Assembly: GCA_031213475.1 (NCBI GenBank)
Contig: JARUPZ010000026.1
Location: forward strand, 7,991,700-8,055,699
DNA: 64,000 nucleotides
Direction: 5' to 3'
From: Nereocystis luetkeana
Taxonomy: Eukaryota > Sar > Phaeophyceae > Laminariales > Laminariaceae
Each line of letters begins with the position of its first letter. Within the stretch, counting starts at the first letter, position 1. The translations under genes and the position numbers were made by a program. Under the pieces are notes generated by a model that ran no database searches, was not told the DNA's origin, and was given only the letters and a program-made list of their open reading frames with translations. Of this stretch, positions 1 to 10,404 are shown piece after piece.

Positions 1-19
1 ATATTTCCACCTTTTTACT

Positions 20-222
20 AACAATATTTGTCTCTTCTTGTCTTGTCTTGTCTTGTCTTGTCTTCTCTTGTCTTGTCTTGTCTTGTCTTGTCTTGTCTCG
101 TCTTGTCTTGTCTTGTCTTGTCTCGTCTTGTTTTTGTTTTGTTTTGTTGTTGTGTTGTGTTGTGTTGTGTTGTCTTCTATTTCTTATCTTTGTTTTTGTT
201 TTTGTTTTTGTTTTTTTTGCAC
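20..222. repeat. CTTGT / TTTTG microsatellite
   Basis: CTTGT pentamer array (about 30-140) followed by TTTTG and TGTTG runs. It lies in the intron just upstream of the exon at 238, and its pyrimidine-rich end may serve as the polypyrimidine tract. The short overlapping ORFs here are products of the repeat. Confidence 0.9.
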
Positions 223-237
223 CATGGCGTGTGTTAG

Positions 238-455
238 GTGGGAGGGTTGGAGATCACCCCTTTCCCCGTCCTCCACGGGGAGGACTACGTGTCTCACGGC
301 TTTCTGTTCGGTCCTGAGGGGAACAAAATTTGCTACATTTCGGACGTGAGTCGGGTGCCTCCGGAGAGCATGGGGTTCCTCCGAAGTCACGGGCCGATCC
401 AGCTGTTGGTGTGCGACGCGCTCATGCGGACCGTCAGCCACCCCACGCACTTCAG
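238..455 (+). CDS. MBL hydrolase, penultimate exon
   Basis: Acceptor gttag before 238 (following a T-rich tract) and donor ttcag/gtagg after 455. It encodes GGLEITPFPVLHG through HPTHF plus two bases of the split Ser codon. Contains the SDVS and LLVCDAL motifs. Confidence 0.85.
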
Positions 456-3102
456 GTAGGAGTTTTGTTTGCCTGTCCGTCTGGTCTGGTGTTGGTGAGT
501 GATTGATTGATGATGCGGGATGGTGGTGTTCCCACACAGAGGCCCGTTTCGAAGAAATCTGGTTCGTGATCGCACGTCGAAGACGAGTAGGGGGTGTCTT
601 AGGCCCGCTCATCCTACGATAAAAGGAGTCAAAGGGTGCTCGACAAAAAAGAGAAAACGACCCATTCTTACACTCGTTTCCAGTGTCAAAATGAAAATCA
701 AACCAGTGCGGCGGGATTTCCGGGCGAAATTACGCAAAACGTTTTTTTTTTTGTTTTCCATTTTTTTTTTTTTTTGGGTTTTAGTATACACCCGCCTGGC
801 GCTTCGCGCTTGGTGCTAGCAATGTCTACCTGGTCGGTGAATACCCGACATGCTCCGTCCCCCCGGCATTGTAGGAATGCGAGGGTCTATGGTCATTCGA
901 CTACGTCCAAGCATGAGATCGAGTGCATCTCTCCTATCGAGCACCCCCCCCCCCCCCCCCCCCCTGTCTGGGTCTCGGAAATGGGTGGTGGGGTGTCCGG
1001 AGTTTTCTTTGTTCGTAGACCCTGTGGACTCGAGTTGATTTTTGTTGTGTACCAGGTACCAGGGTACCAGGGTATGTATTTATTTATATTTTGTGGTTCG
1101 TTTGTTTTTGTTTCGCCCGCACTCGTCCTCCAAACCTTGAATTGCAATTGTGATGCAGCTAGCCGCTCGTGTGCGATGCGCTCATGAGAACTACTACCGA
1201 AGCTGTAGTCATCCAATTCGCGTTTTATCCGTCCAATTGCCCGCGAAGCCTTGAGTATCGACTACTCGGTCGTTTTTCTTTTTTTTTCAACACGCGGCTG
1301 ACAGATCATCTCCAAATCGTCTACAGATCACTCCCGCCTCATGATATAGACCGTTCAGGGCAGATAGATCTATCTCTTCCTGATCTGTATGATCTGTATG
1401 ATCTAGCTCATGTTGCCGGATGGGAGCAGCATTTATCTGCATAATCCAGAAAATGTTTTCCGGGTTGGTTGGATCTGTACTCCACAGGGATCTGTACTCT
1501 ACAGGGATCTGCACTCTACAGATCCTACACAATATCTCGCAACGGTATGTTAGGATCTAGATGATCTAGATGATCTACATCGTGAGATGTCGCACGTGTG
1601 CGCTACAGCGGTGCCTGTTTCTGTATGGTGCCGATGTCATCAGCGCCAGGCAACAATACCGGTACTATATTGGCAACGACCGGCACTATTCCGCACACCG
1701 CCGCGCTGGCTATTCACACCTGTGAAAAAAATCGAGTTCACAGGCACTATTAAATCTATACAGCGGCAACTAACCCTACCACGGTCACTGCCACCCTATT
1801 ACGGGGGACCATAGTAAATAGGACCAAGTATCGCGAATAAAGAAAAGGTAAATATATAGGTTTTTGTGTAGACCATAGGTCCTGTTAAGTATGGCCCCCT
1901 CGTAGTAGTATTAGTTAGTCGCATCTGTGTCGAGCGATGTCACGGGCACTAGCTAGAGCGGGCGGCCCGCGCCATTGTACTGAACCAGCAGCATGGAGGG
2001 ACCGCTGCTTGTGTGTCTGAAGTATTTTCGTAGCACGAAGCATCGTATTATCGAGGCGCGAGAGATTATCTGAGTTGTGTGAAGTTTGGCCGATTAGAAC
2101 AAACGCGGGTTGATTTTGCTTGACGGTTACACGTACGTACGTACGTACGTACATCCTTGGAGGTTGGAGACGCATCGTGCTCAGTTCGTGGCCGTTGAGA
2201 ACACGAGCAGAGCACGCCGCGAAGCAGAGTCCGCGGTACAGCTTCTAGGTGTACTATTACGGGGGGCCATAGTTAACAGGACCAAATATTGTTAGTAAAA
2301 ATGGTTAAACAGATATTTTTTTATGTGTACCATAGGTCCTGTTAACTATGGTCCCCCGTAACAACTAGACTTACGCGGCGTTGGCGTTACTACTGTAGTT
2401 TGGATGCTGGGCCAGCGGAGTTCGTAGAGAGCTGTTGGATATTCGTAGCAACTGTTCAATCGGTCGAAGTCGCAGCAGCTGAGGCACAATATTCTGAATA
2501 ATTTTTCCACAGTGAAAACGAACCCGAAGGTGTTATACCGTACATTATATACGGTCGCCCGCTCGCCCCTCGCCCACAAGCTCCGAATTATTGTGTTTAT
2601 TTTACACCTCCCCGGCACTGGTGTAAGCCAGGTATGTACCAGTACGGAGTAAATTGACACACGACACGAACGTGGAAGTGTGGTGAGCTTAAGCTTTGTT
2701 TTTACCAATCCGCCGGAGGATAAAAACAAAAAACAAAAACAAAAAAGTACGGAGTAGGATTCCGAATATAGAGTCTTGTTTCCTTCGTGAAAATCTTCAG
2801 CGGGCGAGATGGCTAGCTTGAACTGCAATAGAAAAGGGTGGGGATGCTGCCTGAACCCCATGTAAGATGTAAGTGAAGGCATGATACCGGGGGGAAGAAA
2901 GGAAGACACTTGTGGCCATGGCATGGACACGACGTTACCGCCGACGGTGGTGTAGTTGAGCGGAATTTTCCACGCCCTTTTTTCTGTCGCGACGGTGTAT
3001 TACGCGACGCTGTTCACGGTTTTGTTTCGGGTGGGGGGGGGGGGGGGGCAGGCGTGAAATATTGAAAACGGTTTCCCCCCCCACCATTGTTTTTAAATCG
3101 AT

Positions 3103-3133
<31 letters not shown>

Positions 3134-3464
3134 CGTCTCGAAAGGGGTGCGTGGTCAATGGTCAAATGACTAAGGCGAGCAACAAATAAGTACGCCCCCC
3201 CCCGCCCCCCCCCTCCCCCGACACCCCACGCGTTATCTTCGACGTGTTTCCCGCTCTGTGATAAACTCATGGACGGGCAGTGTCGAAGATAGTGTTGTCT
3301 TGGCGGCCCAGCTCCAGGCGCGGCGGACCCTTCTTGTGGGGCTCGGTAACGACATCGAGTACCACGCCACCAATGCGCTGCTGGCGACACGGGAAGAAGA
3401 GGAGGGGGCGCCGAACGTTAGGCTGGCGCACGACGGGCTCGCTGTCGACATCGATCTAACCTGA
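238..3464 (+). CDS. Metallo-beta-lactamase-fold hydrolase, 3' part (two exons, partial)
   Basis: Exons 238-455 and 3281-3464 join in phase 2 across a 2.8 kb GT-AG intron. The joined frame reads straight through HPTHFS and ends at TGA 3462-3464. The roughly 134 residues carry the C-terminal landmarks of the MBL-fold family related to PhnP and fungal C777.06c-type hydrolases: LHG (His) near residue 13, YISDVS (metal Asp), LLVCDAL, HPTHFS, and a final segment GLGNDIEYHATN. The N-terminal exons with the HxHxDH zinc motif must lie left of the window. These proteins hydrolyse phosphodiester or related bonds; the substrate here is unknown. Oddity: relatives usually have GM(S/T)H where this has GLGN, so a metal-site His may be replaced by Asn. 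Family assignment is confident, exact reaction is not. Confidence 0.85.
785..964 (-). repeat. Repeat family D, partial copy
   Basis: Reverse-strand copy of D (tgctcgatagg, gatctcatgc, catagaccctcgcat, gggtattcaccgacc). Its TACTCGAT-type end abuts a C19 run (G19 on the element strand). It sits in the MBL gene intron. Confidence 0.75.
1050..1074. repeat. Serial TACCAGGTA-type footprints
   Basis: TA-CCAGG-TA-CCAGGG-TA-CCAGGG-TA: three CCAGG or CCAGGG blocks separated by single TA dinucleotides, as if additions recurred at the same TA. Confidence 0.7.
1168..1196 (+). other. Intronic echo of the upstream MBL exon
   Basis: gtgtgcgaTgcgctcatg inside the intron repeats the exon sequence gtgtgcgaCgcgctcatg (410-427) with one mismatch, both preceded by agct within about 10 bases. 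It may be a relic of a partial exon duplication. Confidence 0.4.
1300..1585. repeat. GATCT-rich degenerate tandem repeat
   Basis: Irregular array of agatctgta, gatctgtatgatct and ctctacagggatct words. No coding potential seen. Confidence 0.7.
1799..1905 (+). mobile_element. MITE A copy 1
   Basis: Left TIR of the TAAATAGG type, right end of the GTTAA type, so a mixed or diverged copy. Preceded by a stretch with scattered GGCACTAT words. Confidence 0.85.
2255..2361 (+). mobile_element. MITE A copy 2 (GTTAAC subtype)
   Basis: Intact copy with matching arms GTTAACAGGACC and GGTCCTGTTAAC. Ends ATTACGGGG and CCCCGTAA. Confidence 0.9.
2635..2745 (+). repeat. Repeat J, SINE-like 3' piece
   Basis: Shares gtggaagtgtggtgagctta and accaatccgc(c/t)ggaggata with 14155-14260 and ends in an A-rich tail. 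The tail suggests a retroposed element; no tRNA head is visible. Confidence 0.6.
3028..3222. repeat. Cluster of G and C runs
   Basis: G about 18 near 3031, C26 at 3103-3128, and interrupted C runs at 3195-3220, just upstream of the last MBL exon. Confidence 0.85.
3281..3464 (+). CDS. MBL hydrolase, last exon
   Basis: Acceptor gacgggcag before 3281. The first base completes a Ser codon; the exon encodes VEDSVVLAAQLQ..., GLGNDIEYH and the C-terminus, stopping at TGA 3462-3464. Confidence 0.85.
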
Positions 3465-3516
3465 AGCTGGTCTGACGCCGGCGGATGACCTGGGGGGCAT
3501 AGCGGTTGCGGTGTGG

Positions 3517-3769
3517 ACGCGTTCTGCGATAGGGTTAGCACATTTCCGCTATTTTTATTTTTTTTCTGAATGACGAGGTTCCTCGAGCCCAAAATCGTCG
3601 GAGTGCCAATCTTGTTTCGAAAACTAACGTTCTTGTGTACTTGGGCCATGGGATTATTCACCGGGAGGCACTTTGATTTTGCTGAAGTCCGTTTTCGGGT
3701 GAGGTGTGGAGCTCCTCAAGTTAGGAGCCTCAGAAAAAAATAGGGTGAACCTCTATCGTAGAACGCCTC
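3517..3769 (-). mobile_element. MITE C copy 1
   Basis: About 250 bp with ends ACGCGTTCTGCGATAGGG and CTCTATCGTAGAACGCCTC. Interior words shared with other C copies: gggccatgggattattc, gtgaggtgtggagctcctca. Confidence 0.85.
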
Positions 3770-4560
3770 TTATGACGCGATCGAATCGTGACACACAGTC
3801 AGCAGCTCGCACGTGGGAGAAGGTTCGGCTAAATCCTCCATCTCAACAGCTTGATGCTTTTCGATTTTTTATAAACAAGTTGTTATCGCTCTCTTTTTGT
3901 TCGGAAATGTGGCGCGCGCTTGGACATGATCCGGATGTCGGAACGAACTCTATTTTTTTCGGACATACGTGTATAGCTGTGAAGGGTCCTGGTAAGGACA
4001 AGGACTTTCAGGGGCAGGGGTTTCTGTGTGGAAGCGGCGGTGTCCCTTGGTAGGGGAAAGGGTGCTGATGTATGCCAGGTATGTATTATGCTGGAACAGA
4101 GGAATATTTTCTCGCAGATCATGGTTGGGTATTTTTAGTGGGATGGGGGGAATGTGACGCTTTTCCTTCGAAGGAGGCTTGGCGACAACGGTGCGGCAGC
4201 AACAATGTGTCGCAGAACGTCACTCGGCGTGCAGCAGGGGTTCCTTTTAAGCTTGGCGTGATAGTAAACAAACACGGCTACTGCTGTATGAGGTGATGGG
4301 GTGTCGTATTTCGGTACGGTTGAGCGTGCTGAAGGGTTTCTCACAGAGTGTTTTCTTCTTCAGGACGCTGATGGTCTAGCAAGAGTAGGTGGTGTCGTAA
4401 AACGCGAATCGGTGTGCGGTAGACCTTCCTGAGGCGCTTGGCTTCGAAGGGTCGTGAAGATACGTATATAAACCTGTAGTGGTGTTCGGGTACAGTCATA
4501 GTGTGCGCATGGATGCGTTTACGTTGCTTTTTCTGTTTTGGTTTCCCAAGGGATAATACC
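3770..4560. other. Unassigned stretch
   Basis: No gene, tRNA or repeat family recognised. Contains one CCAGGTA half-motif at 4075-4082. Short ORFs on both strands lack convincing splice borders or family motifs. Confidence 0.5.
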
Positions 4561-4569
4561 ACGGCTTCC

Positions 4570-4855
4570 CACGGGTCGGGCCAGACCTTGCGGGTCGGGT
4601 CGGGTCGGGTCAGGTCGGGTTCGGTGTTGACGTAACCCAACCGCAACCCGACGCGTGAGATTCTGAAGACCTTCTGATCCGACCCGATCCGACCCGACCC
4701 GACCCGACCCGACCCGACCCGACCCGACCCGACCCGACCCGACCCGACCCGACCCGACCCGACCCGACCCGACCCGACCCGACCCGGCCCAACTCGACCG
4801 ATGAAATGTTGAAGACCTCCTAACCCGACCTGCGGGCCGGGTTACATCCCGGGAA
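4570..4855. repeat. GGGTC/GACCC pentanucleotide foldback
   Basis: GGGTC repeats (4590-4620), a spacer, then a long GACCC array (4678-4790), bounded by gggtcgggccag and gcgggccgggtt. The opposing orientations can form a hairpin. A similar, shorter structure lies at 6090-6265. Confidence 0.8.
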
Positions 4856-4859
4856 CACC

Positions 4860-6085
4860 CCTGGAAAAAATATTTTTTCTGAGCGTATTGCATTGAACCA
4901 TGCTGGGCATAACAATCAGAACATGGTTCTCGGTGTGCGATTCTCGCGCGGAGGGGCTTGTATGAAGAGGTGTGCAGCTTTTCTTCGAGCGACCCTGAGA
5001 GAGAGCCGAAAGGTGTCGGGAGAGGCGGCCGGTCTGCGATAGAATATCTGCGAGCGATATGACCATCCTAGGGTTTCTTTTTTCATACCGTAGAGTGGAG
5101 CGCGTGTCTGTTGTAAGGATGCCGCTCACCACGAGCAGTACAGCAAAGGCGCAGCGGAAACATCAGTCGGTCAGTGCGCGATAGGGAGAAAGGGTGTACG
5201 TATAGCTTGTAGTCTCGAGGGTCCCGACGGTGCCGGTCACGTGTGTGTGTCGCAGTATAGATGCCTTCGGTGCGGGGTGAGGAGCTTCGATGATCTGGCG
5301 TTTTGCTGTGGAGGGCGGTGGAGAAGGACACGAGGTGTTGGGGGAACAATCGGCGTGCAGAGGTGGGGCTTCAATGCCGTGTTGCCTTGATGTGAGTGCT
5401 GAGGATACCAGTAGTCCAAGATGCCGAGGAAAGCGTTGTCGGTTTCCGATCGAGCTTTCGCGAAGTACTTCCGGAGCACTAGCGGTTTTGCTTCGAAGGA
5501 CTGTCGACTTTTCGCAGAAAAGACGGACGCTGACACGACTGTGAGCCGAAGGATGTTGCTGCGTGCAAAATGGGGTTTTCTGTATCGCACCGCTTTGGAA
5601 GGATGAACTTCGTAACTTTTGTTGTTTGTCATTTGTTGCTGTTGATAAGCACACGAACCCTTGTACGGTTTAAGAGAAAGGTTGCACTTTTCAGCCCAAA
5701 CGTTGATGCCCACTGGCAGGAGTTCCTGCTTGATGAGCTGACCCATGTCGTCGGACCCGACATATTCCTAAGAGTCTCCTCTTGGGTTTTCCGTTTGCAC
5801 AAATAGCCAAACCCATGAAATATTCTTCCCGCCCCGGCACGCTTCGAAGATTTTCACAGTGGATCGCGTATTGTTTTTCTCGATTCTGAATCAATATTTA
5901 AACGCTAGGACTGGTTAGGTATCTACACCTCGCGGGATGAATGGTGTATCATCGGGCTTTAGCGTACCTGGTGCGTTTTTGTCTCACAAAACTGATGACT
6001 GGGTAGGTTGTAGAGCTCCTATACAAGAATCAGTTTAGCAGCCTCGAGAGAAAATCATAAATTATCAAAGGCTCTCTACGAGTCA
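4860..6085. other. Unassigned unique-looking stretch
   Basis: Overlapping ORFs on both strands (for example minus 5163-5746, plus 5570-5806) but no recognisable domain or clear exon borders. Treated as intergenic. Confidence 0.4.
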
Positions 6086-6089
6086 TGCA

Positions 6090-6265
6090 TGATCTGGCCC
6101 GCGGGTCGGGTCAGGAACTTTACCGAAATTTCACGGGTCGGGTCGGGTGGGGTCGGGTCGGGTCAGAGAGTTTTTCAAACTCTCGCGGGTCGGTTCACGG
6201 GTCAAGATGTTTAACCCGATCCGACCTGACCCACGAGGGTTTTAACTCGACCAGTGGTCGGCCCT
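6090..6265. repeat. GGGTC foldback element
   Basis: Starts ctggcccgcgggtcgggtc, contains GGGTC arrays, then gatccgacctgacccac and ends ggtcggccctg. Same architecture as 4570-4855. Confidence 0.7.
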
Positions 6266-6395
6266 GAAAATATATTGCCATATTTTCTCTAACCCCTAAC
6301 GCCGCATCAAAAACAGTCTTCCTTGCCACTTCCTACAAATAACTTCGGAGGCGTACAAGGGTAGGTTAATTTCCTTATGAGGAGAACTGAGTATA

Positions 6396-6560
6396 ATGAT
6401 GTAAGCCTGCTTGGCCGAAAAGAAAGGCACTTCGATCAGAGACGTTCAAGTCGGTCATAGTGATCCGGTGGTTCTGTGTCGAAAGGCCATCGCGCAATGG
6501 ACGAAAGGTGCACCGGGGATAACAGGCTAATGATCCTCTAGAGCCCCTATTGTAAAAATA
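6396..6560 (+). pseudogene. Nuclear fragment of organellar large-subunit rRNA (domain V)
   Basis: Contains gtaagcctgcttgg, gtcggtcatagtgatccggt, gttctgtgtcgaaaggccat and ggggataacaggctaatgat, which are conserved words of the peptidyl-transferase domain of bacterial-type LSU rRNA. The continuation gatcctctagagcccc looks mitochondrial rather than plastid. Flanks are not rRNA, so this is a short organelle-derived insertion (NUMT-like), not a working gene. Confidence 0.8.
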
Positions 6561-6859
6561 CTGGGAGGTGATCTGGGGGTAGAGAGTCGCGCGGTCAGGT
6601 GTACTGCTGCGGCTCCTTGGTTTGTTGGAATCGGGTTGACGTCTAGTTAAAGCTGCCCCCCCCCCCCCCCTGTTTGCGTTCGGCATTGGCAACGGCAGAT
6701 GATCCATGTGGACACTGCACCAAGCGCCGGCCGTGGATCTGATGGGTCCTGGTTACTATGATCCCCCATGTGCCGCAGTCAGTAGCCTATTTACCTGTCA
6801 CGGAATTGCGCCTCTACCCACGCTAGGCGGGCGCTCTCAAGCAGTCGATTCCTTCTTCC

Positions 6860-6868
6860 TACCAGGTA
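6860..6868. repeat. TACCAGGTA motif
   Basis: Exact 9-mer in unassigned sequence, outside any recognised element. Confidence 0.7.
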
Positions 6869-6954
6869 TTTATTTTCTTCTTGTTTTACTTTCGTGCAGC
6901 AAACTAGAACATTTTTCCCGCCTCGGTGGACCCAATTAATCATCTCCTGGGAAT

Positions 6955-7272
6955 AGGTTTAGCAGTCTGGGAGAAGGGATCTTTAGGGACGTTTTTTACT
7001 TGAAAGGTATGTAGCGTGGTCTGCACTTCGGAATCGTCGTCCGCATCTGAGAATTTTCCTGGTTCGATTGCAAACTCGGCGTAGCCTCGTTTATGGCGAG
7101 TTTTGGCCCGTTTCGGCTGCGGTTTTGGGTCAGGGTTAGGGATAGGGTTAGGGTTAGGGTTAGAGTCAGGGGTTGGGTTGGGTCTTCGCCCGTACCTTGA
7201 TCCCAACAGGAAACAAAACATCCGAACAGCCTACCAACCTAAAGATCCCTTCTCCCAGATTGTTAAAGGTCC
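6955..7272. mobile_element. TIR element enclosing a telomeric-type array
   Basis: Arms of about 30 bp: agcagtctgggagaaggg-atctttagg at the left and cctaaagat-cccttctcccagattgtt at the right. About 315 bp overall; no ORF. The interior holds a TTAGGG array. Confidence 0.65.
7128..7178 (+). repeat. Interstitial TTAGGG repeat
   Basis: cagggttagggatagggtta followed by three or more ttaggg units and degenerate gagtcagggg, ggttgggttg units. The unit matches the vertebrate/brown-algal telomere type. Confidence 0.85.
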
Positions 7273-7534
7273 TCCATTCGAGAGTGATCGCTGGACCGCT
7301 GGGGCGAGTCCCGCCTTCTCATACCGTAAGAGTGGCCCCTGGGAAGGGATCGCCCACTACAGCTGGGAGCGATGCGTAGTTATCATCGCTCGATTTAGGT
7401 GTGCGCGACTCGTCCCGCCGTACGTACTGTACTTAGGGGTTGCCTGTGTTTTGGCTCGATTTTTTTTCTGGCTGGTTGGCCCCAACAGATCAAGTGAGCA
7501 ACTACCAGATAGGTTGATATTTTTACTACTAAAT

Positions 7535-7638
7535 ATGGGGGACCATAGTAAATAGGACCAAATACAGGTGGTAAATATAGCGAAATATACAGGTTTTTAT
7601 GTGTACCGTAGGTCGTATTTAATGTGGTCCCCTGTAAT
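7535..7638 (+). mobile_element. MITE A copy 3
   Basis: Left end lacks ATTAC (tatgggggacc); right end ggtcccctgtaatag. Followed at 7643-7652 by the variant motif TACCAGGGTA. Confidence 0.85.
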
Positions 7639-7967
7639 AGTATACCAGGGTAGTATATTTGTTTTAGGACTTCGTGCGTAGCGCAAGTAAAAGTCTCGAT
7701 CGGGTCGCGAGGTACAAGGTTCTTCGAAGGCATGTTTCGGGTGGGACAATGAGATCCTCGTGTGAGAAAATCTCAGAAAATGATGCACCACGCCTACAAG
7801 GCCTTTTCGCTACTCTGACGACGTGCTCATCATGACTCGGGGTGCCCAACGTATGTAGCTTTGAAGTTACCCCCTGCTAAAACGGTAGCTCAGTATGTAT
7901 ACCGGGTACTTTGTTTGTGTACTTTTGCGCCTGTTGGATGCATGCGCGGATACTGATCGACCCATTT

Positions 7968-8100
7968 TTATAAAATTATGTAATACGTCAGCTGTGAGTT
8001 CGACTGATTGTATAGCTGGATACTCAACTTTGCAAGCTGCGTAAATACGTCTCGTCTATATCCCATTTTTGACTGAATTTCCAAATTTTTATGATAGGCA
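7968..8100 (+). repeat. Repeat G copy 1
   Basis: About 135 bp shared with 46609-46753 (ttttataaaat, aatacgtcagctgtgagtt, actcaactttgcaagctgcg, cgtctatatcccattttt). Not palindromic; class unknown. Confidence 0.8.
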
Positions 8101-8265
8101 GTTCGCGCGTAGTTTGTGGCCATCACAACGACGACGTAGGCTTACCTCACGACTTACCGGTTGAAACGATGTGTCGTTGAGGGTCTAGACTCTTGCCGCT
8201 GTATTGTGGTCAAGACGCCCATGAATGTGCTGCGCTGGTGGCATTGAGGTGGGATGTGTATAAGG

Positions 8266-8498
8266 AGGCGTTCTACGATAGAGGTTCACCCTGAATTTTT
8301 CTGAGGCTCCTCACTTGGGGAGCTCCATACCTCCATCCGAACACTGACTCCAGCAAAAAAAAAAAAATGCTTGCGGCGAATAATCCCATGGCCCGAGCCT
8401 ACAAAATCGTTTTTTTTTTCGATCTGGGGTCGAGGATCCCCCCGTTTTTCAGAAACAAAAAAATAGCGGAAATGTGCTACCTCTTATCGTAGAACTGG
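8266..8498 (+). mobile_element. MITE C copy 2
   Basis: Starts aggcgttctacgatagaggt and ends tcttatcgtagaact. Opposite orientation to copy 1. Confidence 0.85.
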
Positions 8499-8679
8499 TC
8501 TAAGGTCCACCCCCCCCTCGCGGTGCTTGAGCTAGGAAAATAAAAAATAAAAAACACATTTATTCTCGTGCGAAGGGATTTCTCTTTTGAAAAAAAAAAA
8601 AATGAACGGCGTGTTGCTTTCTTTGTGGGTTGCCCCTTTGACCGTAACGGCAGTGCGAGATGCGACTCGACACGTTTCG

Positions 8680-8940
8680 AGGCGTTCTACGATAGGTAGA
8701 GGTTCACCCTGAATTTTCTGAGGCTCCCCCACTTTAGGAGCTCCGTCCCTCAACCGAAAACTGACGTCAGCAAGAAAATCAAGTTGCATGCCCGATGGAT
8801 AATTCCATGGCCCAACTATACAAATATGCCATTTTTCGAAACAGGATACGCATTCCGACGATTTTGGGTTGAAGAGCCCCGTGTCATTCAGAAGAAAGTT
8901 TGAGCGGAAATGTGCTATCAACACTTCTATCGTCGACCGC
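8680..8940 (+). mobile_element. MITE C copy 3
   Basis: Starts ggcgttctacgatagg, ends cttctatcgtcgaccgcg. Lies only about 180 bp from copy 2 in the same orientation. Confidence 0.8.
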
Positions 8941-9110
8941 GTCTTTCCACGTGTTGGACGTACCCACCCCATCTCTCTGCAGCAGTGTAATCACGCCGAA
9001 AAACCCAAGATTGATTTGCGTTACATTATGAGATGCTGTGTGCAGCAAAAGCCGCATGATACAGACGCAGGCCGCGGCATATATATAGCGGCGCACCCAC
9101 GAAAGTGGAC

Positions 9111-9119
9111 TACCAGGTA
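9111..9119. repeat. TACCAGGTA motif
   Basis: Exact 9-mer in otherwise unassigned sequence. Confidence 0.7.
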
Positions 9120-9370
9120 CACAACACAATGGCAGGTGGACAATGCTCACACACACACCACAGCTGCCCAATTTTACCGCTCGTTTTGAACGAGTACGAT
9201 ACCGTCGGAGTTTGTTCGAAAGGGTACACGTTGATCACGTTTCAGGAACCCGCCGCCACGATCGCCCTCGACCCTCTTCTGTCAACGGCGGCCGGAGCTT
9301 TCCTAGGCGAGCCAGGGTTCACAGGTCTTGGGTTAAGGCTAAAAGAAGGCCCCGCCCCTCCTCTGCTCAC

Positions 9371-9607
9371 CCCGCCCCCCCCCCCACCACCGCCGCCACC
9401 ACCACCACCACCACCACCATCGCCGCCACCCCCACCACCACCACTCCTCCCGGTAGACGATGGTGTCCGCTCGGACCCCTGTCTGCCGGAGCCATGTGAC
9501 GGTAACGCCTTTTTAACACCAGGCTTGATGGTCCCCGTGGCCTGTGTTCGCGCGCCCGATGTACCAGACGATCTCTTAGGTCCAGCTCCGGCAGCTGATG
9601 CTCGCGG
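9371..9607 (-). CDS. Candidate Gly-rich exon (strand ambiguous)
   Basis: On the minus strand this 237-nt block is an open frame of 79 codons bounded by a pyrimidine-rich acceptor (cccgccttag) and a good donor (GTGAGC). It encodes a Ser/Arg/Gly linker ending in a Gly run, like the linkers of the gene at 54-62 kb. A plus-strand frame (9246-9611, acceptor gtttcag, Pro run, stop TAA) is also open. The sequence alone does not decide between them and no family is recognised. Confidence 0.3.
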
Positions 9608-9639
9608 CTAAGGCGGGTGGAGGGTATGGGTTGGGTCGG

Positions 9640-9950
9640 GGCGGGGGGGGGGGGGGTACTCATTTATCGCTTGCCTTAGTGATTAGACTACCTTAGTCAT
9701 TCGACTACTGACCACGTATCCGGAGCATGGGTGCCGGGGGGGGGAGGTATGGTGGGGTGGTGAGGGTCGGCAGGGGGAGAGGGGGTTGGCGCGGGGGGGG
9801 TGGGGGTGGGGGTGGGGGGCTGGGGGGCGGGGGGGGCGGGAGGCGAGTTCTTTACAGATTGAAAGATTCAGCCGGGGCTGGTGGTTCTCGCGGCTGCGTC
9901 AGGGGGGGGTCGGGGGGCGGGGGGGGGGGGGGGGTGGAATTGTATTTCAG
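9640..9950. repeat. G-rich low-complexity block with D-like piece
   Basis: G13 run followed by tactcatttatcgc and a diverged D segment (gactactgaccacgtatccg, gagcatggg), then almost continuous G/GGT sequence. Gly-rich ORFs here are composition artefacts. Confidence 0.7.
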
Positions 9951-10404
9951 CGGGCAGGCTTCTCACCCTCTGGCCCTTGTCCGTCCAGAAGCGCAAAAGG
10001 AAGGACAGCCAACACGATGTTTTACCAGGCATGTGAACTGGTGTTAGTTTGGGGGGAAGAAGGGTGAGGAGAACGTCTGCTGATTGATGGTTCATGGTTT
10101 GATGATTGGTGATTGATGATTGATCTTCTCTCGACGAAAGACAGGAAACAAAAAACAGTTCCAGGTGTGGCTCCTCTATGGCTCCGGCCCGAAGGGGCGA
10201 CGGTAGTGAGGGGGTCGGTCCACTGACCTACTACACGAATAAAAAAGTCGGCCAAAAGTTGGAATTCTGCGTCGCAACCCCCCGCCCCCCCCTGTGAAAC
10301 GGTGGGGTATCTAGGGAACGTGTCTGTAGACGGGCCTCCGTGTGCACACGGTCGTGAGTGCCTACTCAGTAGCATTGGTTATTGTATGGTATCGTTTTTT
10401 TCGA

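Noticed and set aside
5163..5806. Overlapping ORFs of 163 and 169 codons (minus) and 78 (plus)
   Set aside because: No motif and no exon borders; several frames open on both strands.
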